Positions 43,501-55,221 of a DNA stretch of 64,000 nt are shown here, in pieces (within the stretch, counting starts at the first letter, position 1; every line of letters starts with the position of its first letter). Location of the stretch: assembly GCA_026119855.1 (NCBI GenBank), contig JAOWBW010001907.1:1-64000 (forward strand). Reading direction: 5' to 3'. The position numbers were made by a program, and so were the translations under genes. Source of the DNA: Campanula takesimana (taxonomy: Eukaryota; Streptophyta; Magnoliopsida; Asterales; Campanulaceae). Under the pieces are notes generated by a model. The model made no database searches and was not told the DNA's origin. It saw only the letters and a list, made by a program, of their open reading frames with translations.

Positions 43501-44070
43501 TCATTATTAAGGGACACATTTATTGTTTGAATAATGTCAAGTGAAGAAAGAATACTTGACAAAGTACTAGTTCCAACAACCTTTGGAATTAAAATAGAGA
43601 TCACACTTATTATTAATGAACAAGAGTGACCTTCCTTGTCCAATATTGTGATAAATACCATAATTTCATTTAAATGATGGTACAATAAATATATTATTTA
43701 ATACAAAATAATACTTAGTACTTAACAATAATTTAAATGATCCTTATGCCTATAACTCTAACCGGATTCCTAGTTTCCATATAGATGAATTTATTCATCT
43801 TTACTAGGTCTTCGGTAATTTAGGCAATCCTACTTGAATATCCTTATGTGATTGGTTGCACCAAAATCCAATCACCATGTAAATGTAGGAACTGAAACCA
43901 AATTAGCTTTAATACAATACAAACAAGACCAAATGATATACCTCTCACGCCAAGCGTGAGACTTAGGATAATCGAACTTCATGTTAGTAAGGTCCTTGCA
44001 AAAGAAACATTTCTTTTCTTTATGATCATGAGATGATCCCTTAAGCTTCTTTTTACTTGCAACCACAGTT
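40587..44070 (-). pseudogene. gag-pol remnants of element A
   Basis: Only short homologies survive on the minus strand. Reading 3' to 5' along the element: a reverse transcriptase fragment like HQMDIKRTFLNGDIK (near 41930-41880), an integrase piece with TFINDYSQYGCIYYFMQRLK (43236-43024), and a zinc-knuckle/protease junction with KKCFFCKDLT...DYPKSHAWRE (about 44010-43920). Many stops and frameshifts separate them. No functional product is expected. Confidence 0.7.
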
Positions 44071-45772
44071 TCTCTCCCTCTTCTCTTGTCCCATGAGAAA
44101 AGGTAGATGCTAAATGAGTACCTTTAGTTTTAAATTATTCTTAACTTATCTACTTCTTGTGTCATAAGTGAAAGTAATTCATTAATATTTCACTTGTCCT
44201 TTAGACATTGATAGGTCACTTCAAAGCAACCAAACCAAGGAAGAAAGATTAAAACTAAATGCACAAGAATATCATCTGATATCCTTAACTTAAGTGCCTT
44301 TTCGTTTCGTCAATAGATGAACTATTTCTAAAATGTACTCACTTAAATTCCCGGTACCCTTTATACCTTATGGAAACAAGTTTCCTCAGGGGTATCAAGG
44401 AATGTTTGTAGCATCAATATCCTCGGAGACACCGTCCAAAAGGTCTCCGGGATAATATTCTTTATGATCATTAGGCTTACGCGGTTAGAGCGTGTCACTT
44501 CTCAGCACTCAAGCAATAAGAAGAGAAACGGATCCCTTAATGCGAGTTCTATATAACCCACGATTATAATTGTTTGTTTTCCAAGTTTTATAATTAGTCC
44601 CACATTGCAACGGTACTCATAGCAGTAATTACAGATGAAGCAATAAACAAATTTGTTGAAATTTTGAGAACAAGAATGAATACAAAACATAAATAAGAAA
44701 CTACACAATAAATAATGATTAATTATATCAATGAAATCCATCAACAAGACAATCAACATGACATCAAAACTAATCTTTGGATTGCGAGTTGACTCATAAA
44801 TGATTGCCTTAGGCAACAAGTAATTTGAACTTATATTTTAATAAATACTTAATCTTCCTTTGGGCCGACATAAGTACCTAAGAAAATAACCTAATGTTTA
44901 TTTTACTTGTTACCACATGAATGCCCAAGTTTAGTCAAATGTCAAGATCTTATTTGAAAAATTCAAGCCATTCACATATCAACTTAAACATCCAACACTT
45001 TACAATTTTAGGGTTTAAATAATGTAAATCACTTAGGCGACAATATTATTTAAACAATGAATAAAATTGTCAAAACATATAATTAATCAAGGACTTTAAG
45101 GTTTGAAAATAATTATGGTTTTGTTCAAAAGGGGAAACAAAATTGTGCAACATCTTGAAAAAGGCAAAAATCATGTGAATTATGCGCAACCGGGCAATGC
45201 CTAATACCCGACCGGGCAACATACAATTCCCGACCGGGCGGAACCAAAGACCCGACCGGGCAAACACATTTAGTCCAACCGGGTCTTTTCTTGAGGTCCG
45301 ACCGGGCAGAACATAAGACCCGACCGGGCGAAACATAATACCCGACCGGGCTAAAGCCACCGTTTCATGCATTTTTGCTGCACTTTTTCCATATTTTGTC
45401 CCAAAAGGCATGAATAACAAGTAGATCCACATGGTATGTACTTAAAACATAAAACTATGTTATTTAGGATAATCTTGCTTTTAAAATTAATGGAATCAAG
45501 TAAGTAGATCCACATGGTATGTACTTAAACATAAAACCATGTTATGAAGGGATAGTTTAACTTGAACCATTTTAATTTAATGAACAAAATACTTCCAAAC
45601 CATTTTTTGAATTTTAGATGATGATTATCAGTACTCTATGAACGAATTAGAGTCCCTAATCAACATAAAAACTTAATGATTCAACAGGGAAAATGAATCA
45701 AATTGAAAGTACAAAACTTTTCCAAAGAAGAACCCAAACTTAAACCAAAATGAACGGGGCTCTGATACCAAT
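44071..45772 (-). other. Degenerate gag and leader of element A
   Basis: The gag start was not placed. The leader ends at the primer site (45756-45771). A striking 22-nt-period array lies at 45182-45351 (separate entry). Confidence 0.5.
45182..45351 (-). repeat. Eight-unit 22-nt array of CCCGACCGGG in element A leader
   Basis: The ACCGGG part begins at 45189, 45211, 45233, 45255, 45278, 45301, 45323 and 45345, so the steps are 22, 22, 22, 23, 23, 22 and 22 nt. Most units read CCCGACCGGG, a palindrome with four-base arms around AC; the spacers between them differ in sequence. The array lies about 400-590 nt downstream of the primer binding site on the element's own strand. Confidence 0.93.
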
Positions 45773-46252
45773 TGTTGGAACAATTCTTTATATCCCTGAA
45801 TGCCACGCTCATTTTCAGAATAAGAATGAGGAAGAAGATGAAGGCGGAAGCGAAATAATACCTGTTGAATCCATTACAGATGTTGTAGGGAGAATAAGAA
45901 GAAGAAGAAGAAGAATTAAGGGGACGGAGTTCTTCTAAATGATTGTGCCTTTTCTCTCTAATGCCTCTAGCAATATGAAGATTGTTTAGGAGAGAAAATA
46001 AAATGAATTGAGTGATTTCTAGGGTTGATGGAGAACCCTTTATATATGAAACCAAAAGGCACCCCATTTAGGGACTACACCCTTTCAACCTTTAGTGATG
46101 TTAAATTACCACTTTGCCCATCAAAAATAGGTAATATTACATCCAGGAATTCTACACATTATTTTAATTCACTACACTTTATATTAACATTATAGGTATG
46201 ATTTCATGTATAGAATTACTAAATGACTTGTATTGCAAGTCATGTCCCAACA
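45773..46252 (-). repeat. 5' LTR of element A
   Basis: 480 bp, intact, TGTTGGAAC to CCCAACA. It carries the empty-site sequence for the hAT insertion in its sister LTR. Confidence 0.93.
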
Positions 46253-47132
46253 TAAAGATCACCGAACAATGATGCAAAATAAAGACTGTGAGTCATATAC
46301 TAACATAACTTCATTGTCCTTGACCATAAACAATAGACTAAGACAAATGGTTATAAAAATACACCAATAATATTTGTTTATAAGATTTATAAATGTTAAC
46401 TCAATAAAATAAAATAAACAATAGTATCTCTTACCTCTGGCCCTTTGATCATCAGCAAAATTGATTCTGAGACGAAAAAGTATTGAGTTAAAATAATCAT
46501 TAAGAAATAAATTCATTTAGGGTTTAAAGTATAGGATTTAGTGGTTAATAGTGGATTTTTTATAACTTATGGAGAAACTAGTTTTTCCCAAAACCTACTC
46601 ATATTTTTTTATCTCACTTTAACCAATCAAATTGATTGAATCAATACAATATTCCAAACGGTAAACCAATTATGAAAAGGGTAATAACCAATTAGATTGA
46701 GAATCTGAAAGAGGATATTGAATTTTTACACCTCGTATTGTTAATTGTTAGGATATAGAAATTCAGGGATTAGAGATTTTAGTAAGAGGGATAGATGTGA
46801 AGGTGAGACCGTGAGAGAAGACATACTCCTTACCTGTTTCGGTGAATGAATTGTCTTTCATTAGAAATTTCTTATATACAATGGGGTTTGAGGGGGGTTA
46901 GCTGTATTATTTGAGGGGGGGTCAGTTGTGCATTTTGAGGGAGTTAAGTTAAAAACTCCAAAAAGTTTAAGGGCTAAAAAGCTAAAAGCACAAAACTCAG
47001 GGGGGGGTCAGTTGACCCCTCCCCCTTCAACGTAGATACGCCCCTGCTTTTAATTACAGTATTTCGGGTCCTCAACCGATGCACCCAATAAAATATCGAC
47101 ACCTCATTTTGTATCCATCATTTTGTAAACTT

Positions 47133-47381
47133 CTTTTGTGCCCCTCGCATTGCCATAGACATCACTATATTAGATATATTATACTCACTCTGTCCCGGAA
47201 AGATAGCTCACTTTTTTCGTTGTTACTAGAAGGAACTTTGAGCAATAATTAAAGTTATTTTTAATTATCTTAATATGAATCTAAAAATTGATATTTATTG
47301 TATTTATAATGGTGTATCAGTAACATTCTTTTGTGCCCCTCGCATTGCCATAGACATCACTATATGAGATATATTATACTC
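47133..47381 (+). repeat. Direct duplication flanking a MITE-like end
   Basis: A segment of about 54 bp, starting CTTTTGTGCCCCTCGCATTG, occurs at 47133-47186 and again at 47328-47381 with one visible mismatch. Between them is a CTCTGTCCCGGAAAGATAG MITE-like end with no partner. Confidence 0.8.
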
Positions 47382-48100
47382 CGTTTGTTTGGTAGAAAAC
47401 ATTTTCCGGAAAATGATTTTTTAGAAAATGTTTTCCAAAAAATGACATAAACATATTTCTGGTTGTTTGGTAAACCTAAGAAAAATGTTTCCCGGAAAAC
47501 ATTTTCATATTAGCAAAAATTAATTTAGTATGAGAAAATTTTTTATAGGAAACAAAAAATGAGAAAAAACTTGAATGGAGGTGGGAGTTGAGGGGGGATG
47601 GGTGGTGTGTGTGGGGGGGGGGGGGGAGGGTAGGAGAGGTGGGGGGATAGAGATGGGGTGGGGGTGGGGGAGGTCTTTAAAATAATTTTAATATGAGTGA
47701 AAAGAAAGTTTCTTTTGGGGGTGGGTGGGGCTGGAGGTGGAGTTGGAGGTGGGTGGATGAGTGGGTGGTGGGTTAGTGGGAGTGGGGGAGGTGTTAAAAA
47801 AATATTTTATTATGAGTGAAAAGTTTTTTTTTTTTTTTTTTTTTTTGGGGGGGGGGGGGGATTGAGGTGGTTGGGGGTAGGGGAGGGGTGGGGGTGGGAT
47901 GGATGGTGTGGGAAAGGGGCGAGGCGGAGGTGGAAAATTGTTAAAAAAATAATTTATATCATTAACCTTTTCCGGAAAATGTTTTCCTTATGTGGAGGTA
48001 AGGAAGTTGTTTTCCTTAGAAAAGGGGGAAACCCATTTTCCGGAAAAGATTTTCCGTGGAAAATATTTTCCGAAAAATATTTTCCTTCAAACAAACGGAG
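47379..48100. mobile_element. TIR element with G-rich core
   Basis: The ends CTCCGTTTGTTTGG and the inverse, CAAACAAACGGAG, are followed on both sides by interleaved GGAAAATGTTTTCC palindromes. 722 bp. No target duplication was found and there is no coding capacity. Confidence 0.7.
47574..47930 (+). repeat. G-rich low-complexity tract
   Basis: Many G runs of 4-14 bases (for example GGGGGGGGGGGGGG near 47613 and GGGGGGGGGGG near 47850) separated by short T/A spacers. G-quadruplex formation on the + strand is possible. A T run of about 23 lies at 47824-47846. Confidence 0.85.
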
Positions 48101-48885
48101 CCTTAGTGAGTATTTTTTACCTGCGCATGGAGTTTGTCATAACTAGTCTTTTTAAAAAATCATCTTTGAGATGAGCTTTGCAAAGGATGGAATCTTCTAA
48201 AGTCGAGTTTTGTGAAGTTTATTTGTTGCAAAGATGTGCTTAGTAGGATCATTCATTTTTCTTTGCAATTGATAAGTCATATCGCCAATATGTTGGGTGA
48301 TGTAATTTCTAAAGCAGCGTTTGCAAATGTGAGCCGCATTGGGTCGGCCATCCAAAGTCTGTAGATAGTCGACTTTTAAACATTTGTTATTGTTACTAAT
48401 AATATAACTTTTTTGATTTGAAACAAAACGAGCTTTGACTGTGGAGAGCCATCTTTTTCAACTCTTCTAATGCAAAAATGTGTATTGTTTGCAGAGTAAA
48501 CCACAAAACCAACACGCGTACTATAGCCACAACATCACTTTGACCTGCGTACTATCAACTCAGTAAATGTACCATGCATACTATAGTTTAATTATCAATT
48601 TCTCCGAGATTTGTAACACCAGTTAAAAACTTAACGGGGTTGTTAATATCTAAACAAAAAGTTTGATTTAAATTTTTAGAGTTGACCCTATATATTAAAT
48701 AAAACCCCATATCATTATTTATTTTTCCCTCCCTTTTTTCTTCATAGCAGCTCATACTACCAGCCAAGTGCCGCTCCACCTCCACCCACCCACCACCACT
48801 AGAAAATAGCACAGAATTTCGTCGAACACCCTATCTACACCTTGAACACCTTCGTCTCTGTCCCCGTTCTCAGCGTCTCTTTCAC
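48101..48885. other. Intergenic with one TE end
   Basis: No gene was seen. About 48494-48600 (AAACCACAAAACCAACACGCG then two TACTATAG-type blocks) resembles one end of an inverted-repeat element; the other end was not located. Confidence 0.4.
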
Positions 48886-49612
48886 GGCAGAATTCTTCTT
48901 TGACATTTAATGTAACTTGATTCCAAATTCTTTTGTCTCATCAATTTGTAACTTTGACCTTGAGATTTGTTTTCAGGAAACACGGTTTCATAAACCAGCC
49001 ATCTGACAAACAAATTCAATCCAAAGTACTTTCGAACAAGACATTTAATTTCAGGAAACACGGTTTCTAAAACCAGCCATCTGAAAAACAAATTCTGTTC
49101 AAAAGTCATATGCTCGGCCGAGTCCTTAGAGGTGCTCGGCCGAGCACCTTTGTGTTTCTGAAAATTCTGCTTCTGATCCTTCTGCTCGGCCGAGTCTTAT
49201 AGACTGCTCGGCCGAGCACGACGCCAAACCAGATTTTCGAATTTTAGTTCTAAAATCGCTTTCCTTGATTCAACTAGGTTTTAATGTCCACAATGATCCA
49301 ATCATCATGTTCATTAGAAACCATGAATAAACAATTTATTTTTGAATCTAGGATCATCAAAAAATTAATCAAATTAACTTTCGATGATCACAAGGAACAC
49401 AATAACAATTATTATTGCAATTTTAGATCCCACATAACGTAATTAAAGGGTGCGATTTTATGATCTCCATATATCTCATATACATACATAAAATATAAAT
49501 CACATAAACATCATGAATCTAAATTCAAATAACATGGCAACACTTATAATCCAATTATATCATCAACATGTTACTGTTAAAATAATCATGATAAACGGGG
49601 CTCTGATACCAC
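48886..49612 (-). mobile_element. Truncated leader of a B-family copia element
   Basis: A primer site (TGGTATCAGAGCCCCG on the minus strand) abuts the LTR at 49613, so this DNA is the leader just inside a 5' LTR. It is similar to the leader of element C, next to the primer site of that element (AAACGGGGCT, CATAAACATCAT blocks). It is cut off on the left near 48886 before any gag. About 75 bp is duplicated at 48974-49103 (CAGGAAACACGGTTT, ACCAGCCATCTGA). The LTR to its right also serves as the 3' LTR of element B. Confidence 0.75.
49113..49216 (-). repeat. CTCGGCCGAG palindromes, 22/72-nt spacing, in the leader
   Basis: Perfect 10-bp palindromes CTCGGCCGAG start at 49113, 49135, 49185 and 49207: 22 nt within each pair and 72 nt between pairs. 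They lie about 390-500 nt downstream of the primer site. The same arrangement is in the adjoining LTR. Confidence 0.95.
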
Positions 49613-51093
49613 TGTTAGGTTTTGCACAATCAAGTGCAGCGGAATAAATCCAAAAAGCCTAGATCCATTCAAGATGATTAAGTTAATACGGAGGTGAATT
49701 TATAATACTAACCGGGGTGGAGCTTTAAAAGTTTCTGATCTTGAATCTATGTTCTTCGTTCTTCTTTGAATCACGATCGCAGGAACATGACCACAAAGCT
49801 TGGATCACGAACTTGAATATGTTGATCCCAACACCCTCTATGTTCATCCACACACGAACGAATAACAAGAACACCTTCTTGATCTGGATTGCTAGACCCA
49901 ATAGAACACGCTTCTATTATGAAAGGTTATATGATTTTATTCTTTGATCTTGAGATCTAGAATAAACAATGTGTTGCCAAAACTCTTTTGGTCTCTATTT
50001 TATTGATCTAATATCAATACATTCTGATTAGGTCATTGTTAGGGTTATTAATACTCATTAGTCCTAAACCATTTAGGAGAAATAGGTTAAAACACGTCAC
50101 AACACGAAATCTGTCAATTGGGCCCGAACAGGGCCTGCTCGGCCGAGTCCTTTGAGGTGCTTGGCCGAGCGCCTCTGTTCCAGACCCAAATACCTTCTGA
50201 TCCTTGGTGCTCGGCCGAGTCATATGAGGTGCTCGGTCGAGCATTACCAGAAACACATTTTTAGCCTTTTCCAACATTTGTTCTTTTGTGTGTGACCCCA
50301 TAGGATTATATTATGTTGGCAATGTGATCAAAACCATTTGATAACATTGATCATGATTGGACTCTAGCAAGTCATCATGATTACCCAATTAATATAACTT
50401 ATCAAAGTTCATGAATCCTTTATAGAACATATCACAATCCTTTTGTCCTACGATGTCATTGGATGTAAGCCATTGTCAATGGTCAAATTACAATGCCCAA
50501 TACTTTGTCGATTCCGAATAGTTTGATAGTTCAAATGATATCGATCTCATCAATTCATTTTGAGCATGGCCATGCATTTAATCAACACTATTCATCGAGG
50601 GACCCAAGCCTGACATCTCTCATAACGAGGGACAAATCCTATCTTGACTTATTACAATGCCCTACATAGTTTCGATCATGCCAATCATATCCTTTATGAT
50701 TATTTAGTTAAGAGTAACGGTTGAATATGTCAAACATAATCTCCATTATGTGGAAGATCTCAATAATCTCAAGTCTAAGGATTCCAATGATATAACTATT
50801 AGAGATTTAATTATGACATTATGACCATGACATAAATCTCATCTTTGGGTCATGTCCAATATATGTTCTCCAACATATACCCATAAGTTTAAGTGTATCC
50901 AATACACATAATCATCTCATGATTATCTAATTAAACTTACACTAGTTCTTCATAAGTACTAGGGACGGGATTATTATAACAAAACAAGAAACAACAATAA
51001 TAATCCAAACATCTCTTTATATAATAAAATTATGATAACAAACATCGTTAAACAACGTGCCAATATTACATGCCTAGGGCATACACACCAACA
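49613..51093 (-). repeat. LTR shared by element B and a truncated neighbour copy
   Basis: 1481 bp, TGTTAGG to CACCAACA. It has a primer site complement on its left and a polypurine tract complement on its right, so it acts as 5' LTR for the left fragment and 3' LTR for B. Confidence 0.88.
50138..50241 (-). repeat. CTCGGCCGAG palindromes, 22/72-nt spacing, in the LTR of B
   Basis: Starts at 50138, 50160, 50210 and 50232: 22 nt within pairs and 72 nt between pairs, exactly as in the leader at 49113. Unit 2 reads CTTGGCCGAG and unit 4 CTCGGTCGAG. The surrounding spacers (CCTTTGAGGTG, TTCTGATCCTT) are also shared with the leader copy. Confidence 0.95.
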
Positions 51094-51107
51094 ATCTCCC
51101 ACTTGCA

Positions 51108-54100
51108 CTAGGCCCAATCACCAATGTATCTAATACCCATGGACCTAACATGACCATCATGTTTAGCTTGAGGAACTCCCTTTGTTAGTGAATCAGCAAT
51201 ATTATCATATGTTGGTACTCTGCATATTTTCACGTCCTCCCTCTCAATGATTTCTCGAATGAGGTGATAACGCCTAAGTATGTGTTTGGATCTCTTATGT
51301 GCTCTTGGTTCCTTTGCTTGAGCAATAGCACCATTATTGTTGTAATAAAGGTCTATTAGATTAGCAATGCTTGGAACCACTCCCAATTTAGTTATGAATT
51401 TCTTGATCCAAACTGCTTCCTTATCAGCATCCGATGCAGCTAAATACTCAGCTTCTGTTGTAGAATCAGCTACTGTACTCTGCTTGGAACTCTTCCAACT
51501 AACAGCACCACCGTTTAGAATAAATACAAATCCAGATTGCGATCTAAAATCATCTTTGTCGGTTTGGAAGCTTGCATCTGTGTAACCCCTTACAGCAAGA
51601 TCATCATCCAAACCTCCATAGACCAAGAACGAATCTTTAGTCCTTCTCAAGTACTTAAGAATCATCTTGACTGCTATCCAGTGACTCTCACCGGGATCTG
51701 ACTGGTATCTACTCATCATGCTTAAAGCATACGAGACATCCGGTCTAGTACATATCATGGCATACATAATGGATCCGATTGAAGAAGCATACGGGATTCC
51801 ATTCATGCGTTCTTGCTCATCATTTGTCTTAGGACACTGAGTCTTGCTTAAACCTTTACCATGTAACACTGGCAGGTTACCTCTCTTAGAGTTTTCCATT
51901 CAGAATCTTTTAAAAACGTTGTCAATGTATGTATTTTGACTTAAACCAATCAGTCTTTTAGATCTATCACGATAGATCGTAATGCCAAGGATGTATGCGG
52001 CTTCGCCCATATCTTTCATTGAAAAACACTTTCCTAACCAAGTCTTTACAGACTGAAGTGCAGGAACATCGTTTCCCATGATTAAAATGTCATCGACATA
52101 TAGCACTAGAAATAGCACTACGCTCCCACTAATTTTCTTGTATACACAAGGTTCATCTTTGTTCTTGATGAAGCCAAACTCTTTGACCGATTCATTAAAT
52201 CGAAGATTCCAACTCCTTGAGGTTTGCTTCAATACATAGATGGATTTCTGCAACTTGCATATCTTATTAGGATTTTCTGGACTAACAAAACCTTCAGGTT
52301 GTGTCATGTACACATCCTCAAGAAGATTCCCATTAAGGAATGCAGTTTTGACATCCATTTGTCATATCTCATAGTCATAATATGTGGCTATGGCAATTAA
52401 AATTCTTATAGACTTGATCATTTCTACGGGTGAAAAGGTTTCATCATAGTCAATACCATGAATCTGCCTATAACCTTTCGCTACAAGTCTAGCTTTATAA
52501 GTATGCACTTTTCCATCCATGTCAGTTTTTTTTTTTTGAAAACCCATTTGCATCCTATGGTTTTTACACCTTCGGGTGCATCAATCAAGTTCCAAACTTG
52601 ATTATCATACATGGATTGGATCTCGGATTACATAGCTCCAAGCTATTTATCCAAATCAGGAGATGTCATCGCTTCTTGGTAGGAAGCAGGTTCATCATTC
52701 TCAATGATTTCTACTTTATTACTATCCGTTATGATAAATCCATATCTCTCGGGTTCGGATCGTAACCTACTAGATCTGAGAGGTTCTTGTGTATTTTGAA
52801 CGGGTTCCACAACTCCTTGTGAAACTTGTTCAGATTCCATCATCGGTTTAATGTTACTTTCGGGTTCTCGAACCTCTTCGAGATTAATTTTACTCCCACT
52901 GGTTTCTTTAGAGAGAAACTCTTTCTCTAGAAAGGTACCAACAAACACTTTGTTTTCCGCACAGTTGTAAAACTAATATCCTTTAGTTTCCTTAGGATAA
53001 CCAATGAAAAAACATTTATCATATTTTGGTGCAAGTTTGTCAGAGACAAGTCTCTTGACATAAGCCTCACAACCCCAAATCTTCATGAAAGATAAACTGG
53101 GTTTTCTCCCATTCCACATATCATATGGTGTCTTTGGAACCGATTATGTTGGAACATTATTTAGTGTGAATGCAGCCGTTTCTAATGCATAACCCCAAAA
53201 GGATAGTGGAAGATCAGTTTGACTCATCATAGATCGAACCATATCCAATAAAGTTCGATTTCTCCTCTCGGACACACCATTCCATTGTGGTGTTCCGGGT
53301 GGAGTTAATTGTGAAACAATTCCACAATCTTTAAGATGATCATCAAACTCTTGGCTTAAATATTCTCCACCACGATCGGATCGAAGTGCTTTAATAGTTT
53401 TTCCAAGTTGATTTTGCAATTCATTTTGAAATATTCTAAATATCTCAAATGATTCACTTTGTTTTTCATCAAGTAGACATAGCCATATCTACTAAAATCA
53501 TCAGTGAATGTTATGAAGTAATGAAATCCTTCCCTGGCACTACTACTTAAAGGTCCGCATACATCGGTATGTATTGAGGCCAATAAGTCACTAGCCCTTT
53601 CACTACTCTTAGTAAAAGGTGTCTTAGTCATTTTTCCAAGTATACATGACTCGCAAGTCTCATATGATTCAAAATCATTTGAGCCTAAATGCCCATCCCC
53701 ATGGAGTTTTGAGATACGCTTCTCATTAATATGACCAAGACGGTAGTGCCATAAATCAGTATGATTTACATCATTAGGTTTAGATTTCTTATTTATGTTA
53801 ATAGACATTATCATTATTTCCAACCTCAATATCAAGAACATAAAGGCCATTAAATGAACATGCAGTACAATAAAGCATATCATTTAAATAAATAGAAAAC
53901 TTCTTATTCTCAATAAGAAACCTATAACCTTCATTATCCAAACAAGAAATTGAAATAATGTTTCTACTCAAATCCGGAACGTAATAACAATTGTTCAAAA
54001 CAAGAATTAATCCGCTAGGTAAAATGACTTCATAGGTTCCTACGGCTAATGCAGCAACTCTTGATCCATTCCCCACGTGTAGGTCTACTTCGTCATCTTT

Positions 54101-55075
54101 GAGTAGCCTCCTATTCTTTAATGCCTGCACATTTAAACAAATGTGAGATCCATATCTGGTATCTAATACCCAGGAACTAGAAGTAGAGAGGAGAATATCT
54201 ATAACATAGATACCTGAAGTAGATGCAGTCCCACTGCCCTTCTTCTTTTTCTTTTCTTCCAAGTATGCCTTGCAATTTCTCTTCCAATGACCAATCTCAT
54301 TGCAGTGGAAACAAATTGCATCCTTTTGAGTGTCTACTTTAGCCACTTTTGAAGCATTGGCAACATTTGCCTTGCTTATCTTAGGTTTGGCAACCTTTAC
54401 CTTACCCGCATTTTTACCTTTGGGGCCTTTTCTTTCCTTTGACACCACAAGCACAGAAGAGGCTTCCTTACCAATTTTCTTCTCCGTTGTCTTTAGCATC
54501 CCATGCAACTTAGACAGCGTTTTATCCATGCCATGCATATTAAAGTTCATTATGAACTGATTAAATCTCTTAGGCAAGGAATTGAGAATAAAATCAGTAG
54601 CCAATTCTTCAGAGATTGGATGCCTAAGCCTTTCTAAGTGCTCAAAGTAAGCCTTCATATTAAGAACATGAGGGCCCACAGGCTTTCCATCACTCATCTT
54701 GCATGAGACTAGAGCAGCTATGGTATCAAACCTTTCTTGCCTAGCTTGTTCTTAAAACATGTCTTTCAACTTCAAGTCATAAGCTTCCAAGTGCTCCAGT
54801 GTCTTCTGAAGAGCTGGACACATGGCTGTAAGCATGAGATAACCCACCTCACGAGAATCACTTTTGTGCTTCTTGTAGGCGTTTCTCTCATCCTTAGGTG
54901 CAGAAGGCTCAGGTTCCTCTTCAGGAATAGGCTCCTCGAGAATGTACAGCTTGTCTTCATGCTTTAGAACAATTCTAAGGCTTTGGATCCAATCTGTGAA
55001 GTTAGCACCATTCTCTTGCAGTTTTTCCTTCTCAAGGATAGATCGCAATGATAGGGATGGAGTATTTTGTGCCAT
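51108..55075 (-). pseudogene. gag-pol of copia element B, lightly decayed
   Basis: Minus strand, 5' to 3': gag N-terminus 55075-54752 (MAQNTPSLSLRSILEKEKLQ); gag C-part and CCHC knuckle CFHCNEIGHWKRNC, then protease WVLDTRYGSHIC with DTR where DTG is usual (54697-53798); pre-integrase HYRLGHINEKR, the CESCILGK zinc block and integrase core (53883-53356, then 53419-53144, two overlapping frames); connection region (52948-52643); reverse transcriptase with YVDD (52553-51900); RNase H with TEAEYLAASDA and the end block RSMGIRYIGDWA (51899-51108). At least two in-frame TGA stops lie within reverse transcriptase (near 52360 and 51900), and there is a 12-base A run near 52526. Still recognisable along its length, but not functional. 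Confidence 0.88.
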
Positions 55076-55221
55076 TTATCTACAATGTATGCAAACATAA
55101 ATTAATATGTATTAGTACCAATTTTCATAAAGAGATTTATATTTGTATTTCATAAATACTCCCACTAAATTATATAACCTTCTTATACATCCAATGTATA
55201 ATATAATTTAAATGATCTAAG
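55076..55221 (-). other. Leader of B next to gag (left of the C insertion)
   Basis: Non-coding, ending in CTAAG (55217-55221), the first copy of the element C target duplication. Confidence 0.7.

Larger units (their letters stand above)
39140..46252 (-). mobile_element. Copia element A, degenerate, nested in a hAT element
   Basis: The 3' LTR 39140-40586 (including a hAT insert) and 5' LTR 45773-46252 are both 480 bp once the insert is removed. They are flanked by TAAAG (39135-39139 and 46253-46257). Reading on the minus strand, TGGTATCAGAGCCCC just inside the 5' LTR is the primer site, and CCCAAGTGGGAGAT next to the 3' LTR is the polypurine tract. The LTRs differ at about a dozen sites by eye (roughly 2.5%), so the insertion is older than the one at 23501. 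The coding part is heavily decayed. Confidence 0.93.
38922..47046. mobile_element. hAT element (about 1 kb) split by copia element A
   Basis: The left end CAGTGGCGTATC and inverted right end CAGGGGCGTATC match at 11 of 12 bases, and both are followed by a G-rich subterminal run. The 8-bp duplication CTTTTAAT lies at 38914-38921 and 47047-47054, which is diagnostic of hAT. Removing the copia insert and its duplication leaves about 1.0 kb without transposase, so this is a non-autonomous element. The hAT halves are 38922-39139 and 46258-47046. Confidence 0.85.

Noticed and set aside
45182..45351. CRISPR array (regular palindromic repeats with differing spacers)
   Set aside because: Period is only 22 nt with 10-bp repeats, it lies in the leader of a plant retrotransposon, and no cas-like gene is present.
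48886..49612. Solo LTR with unrelated flank
   Set aside because: The primer site and C-like leader sequence next to the LTR show internal element DNA, not random flank.
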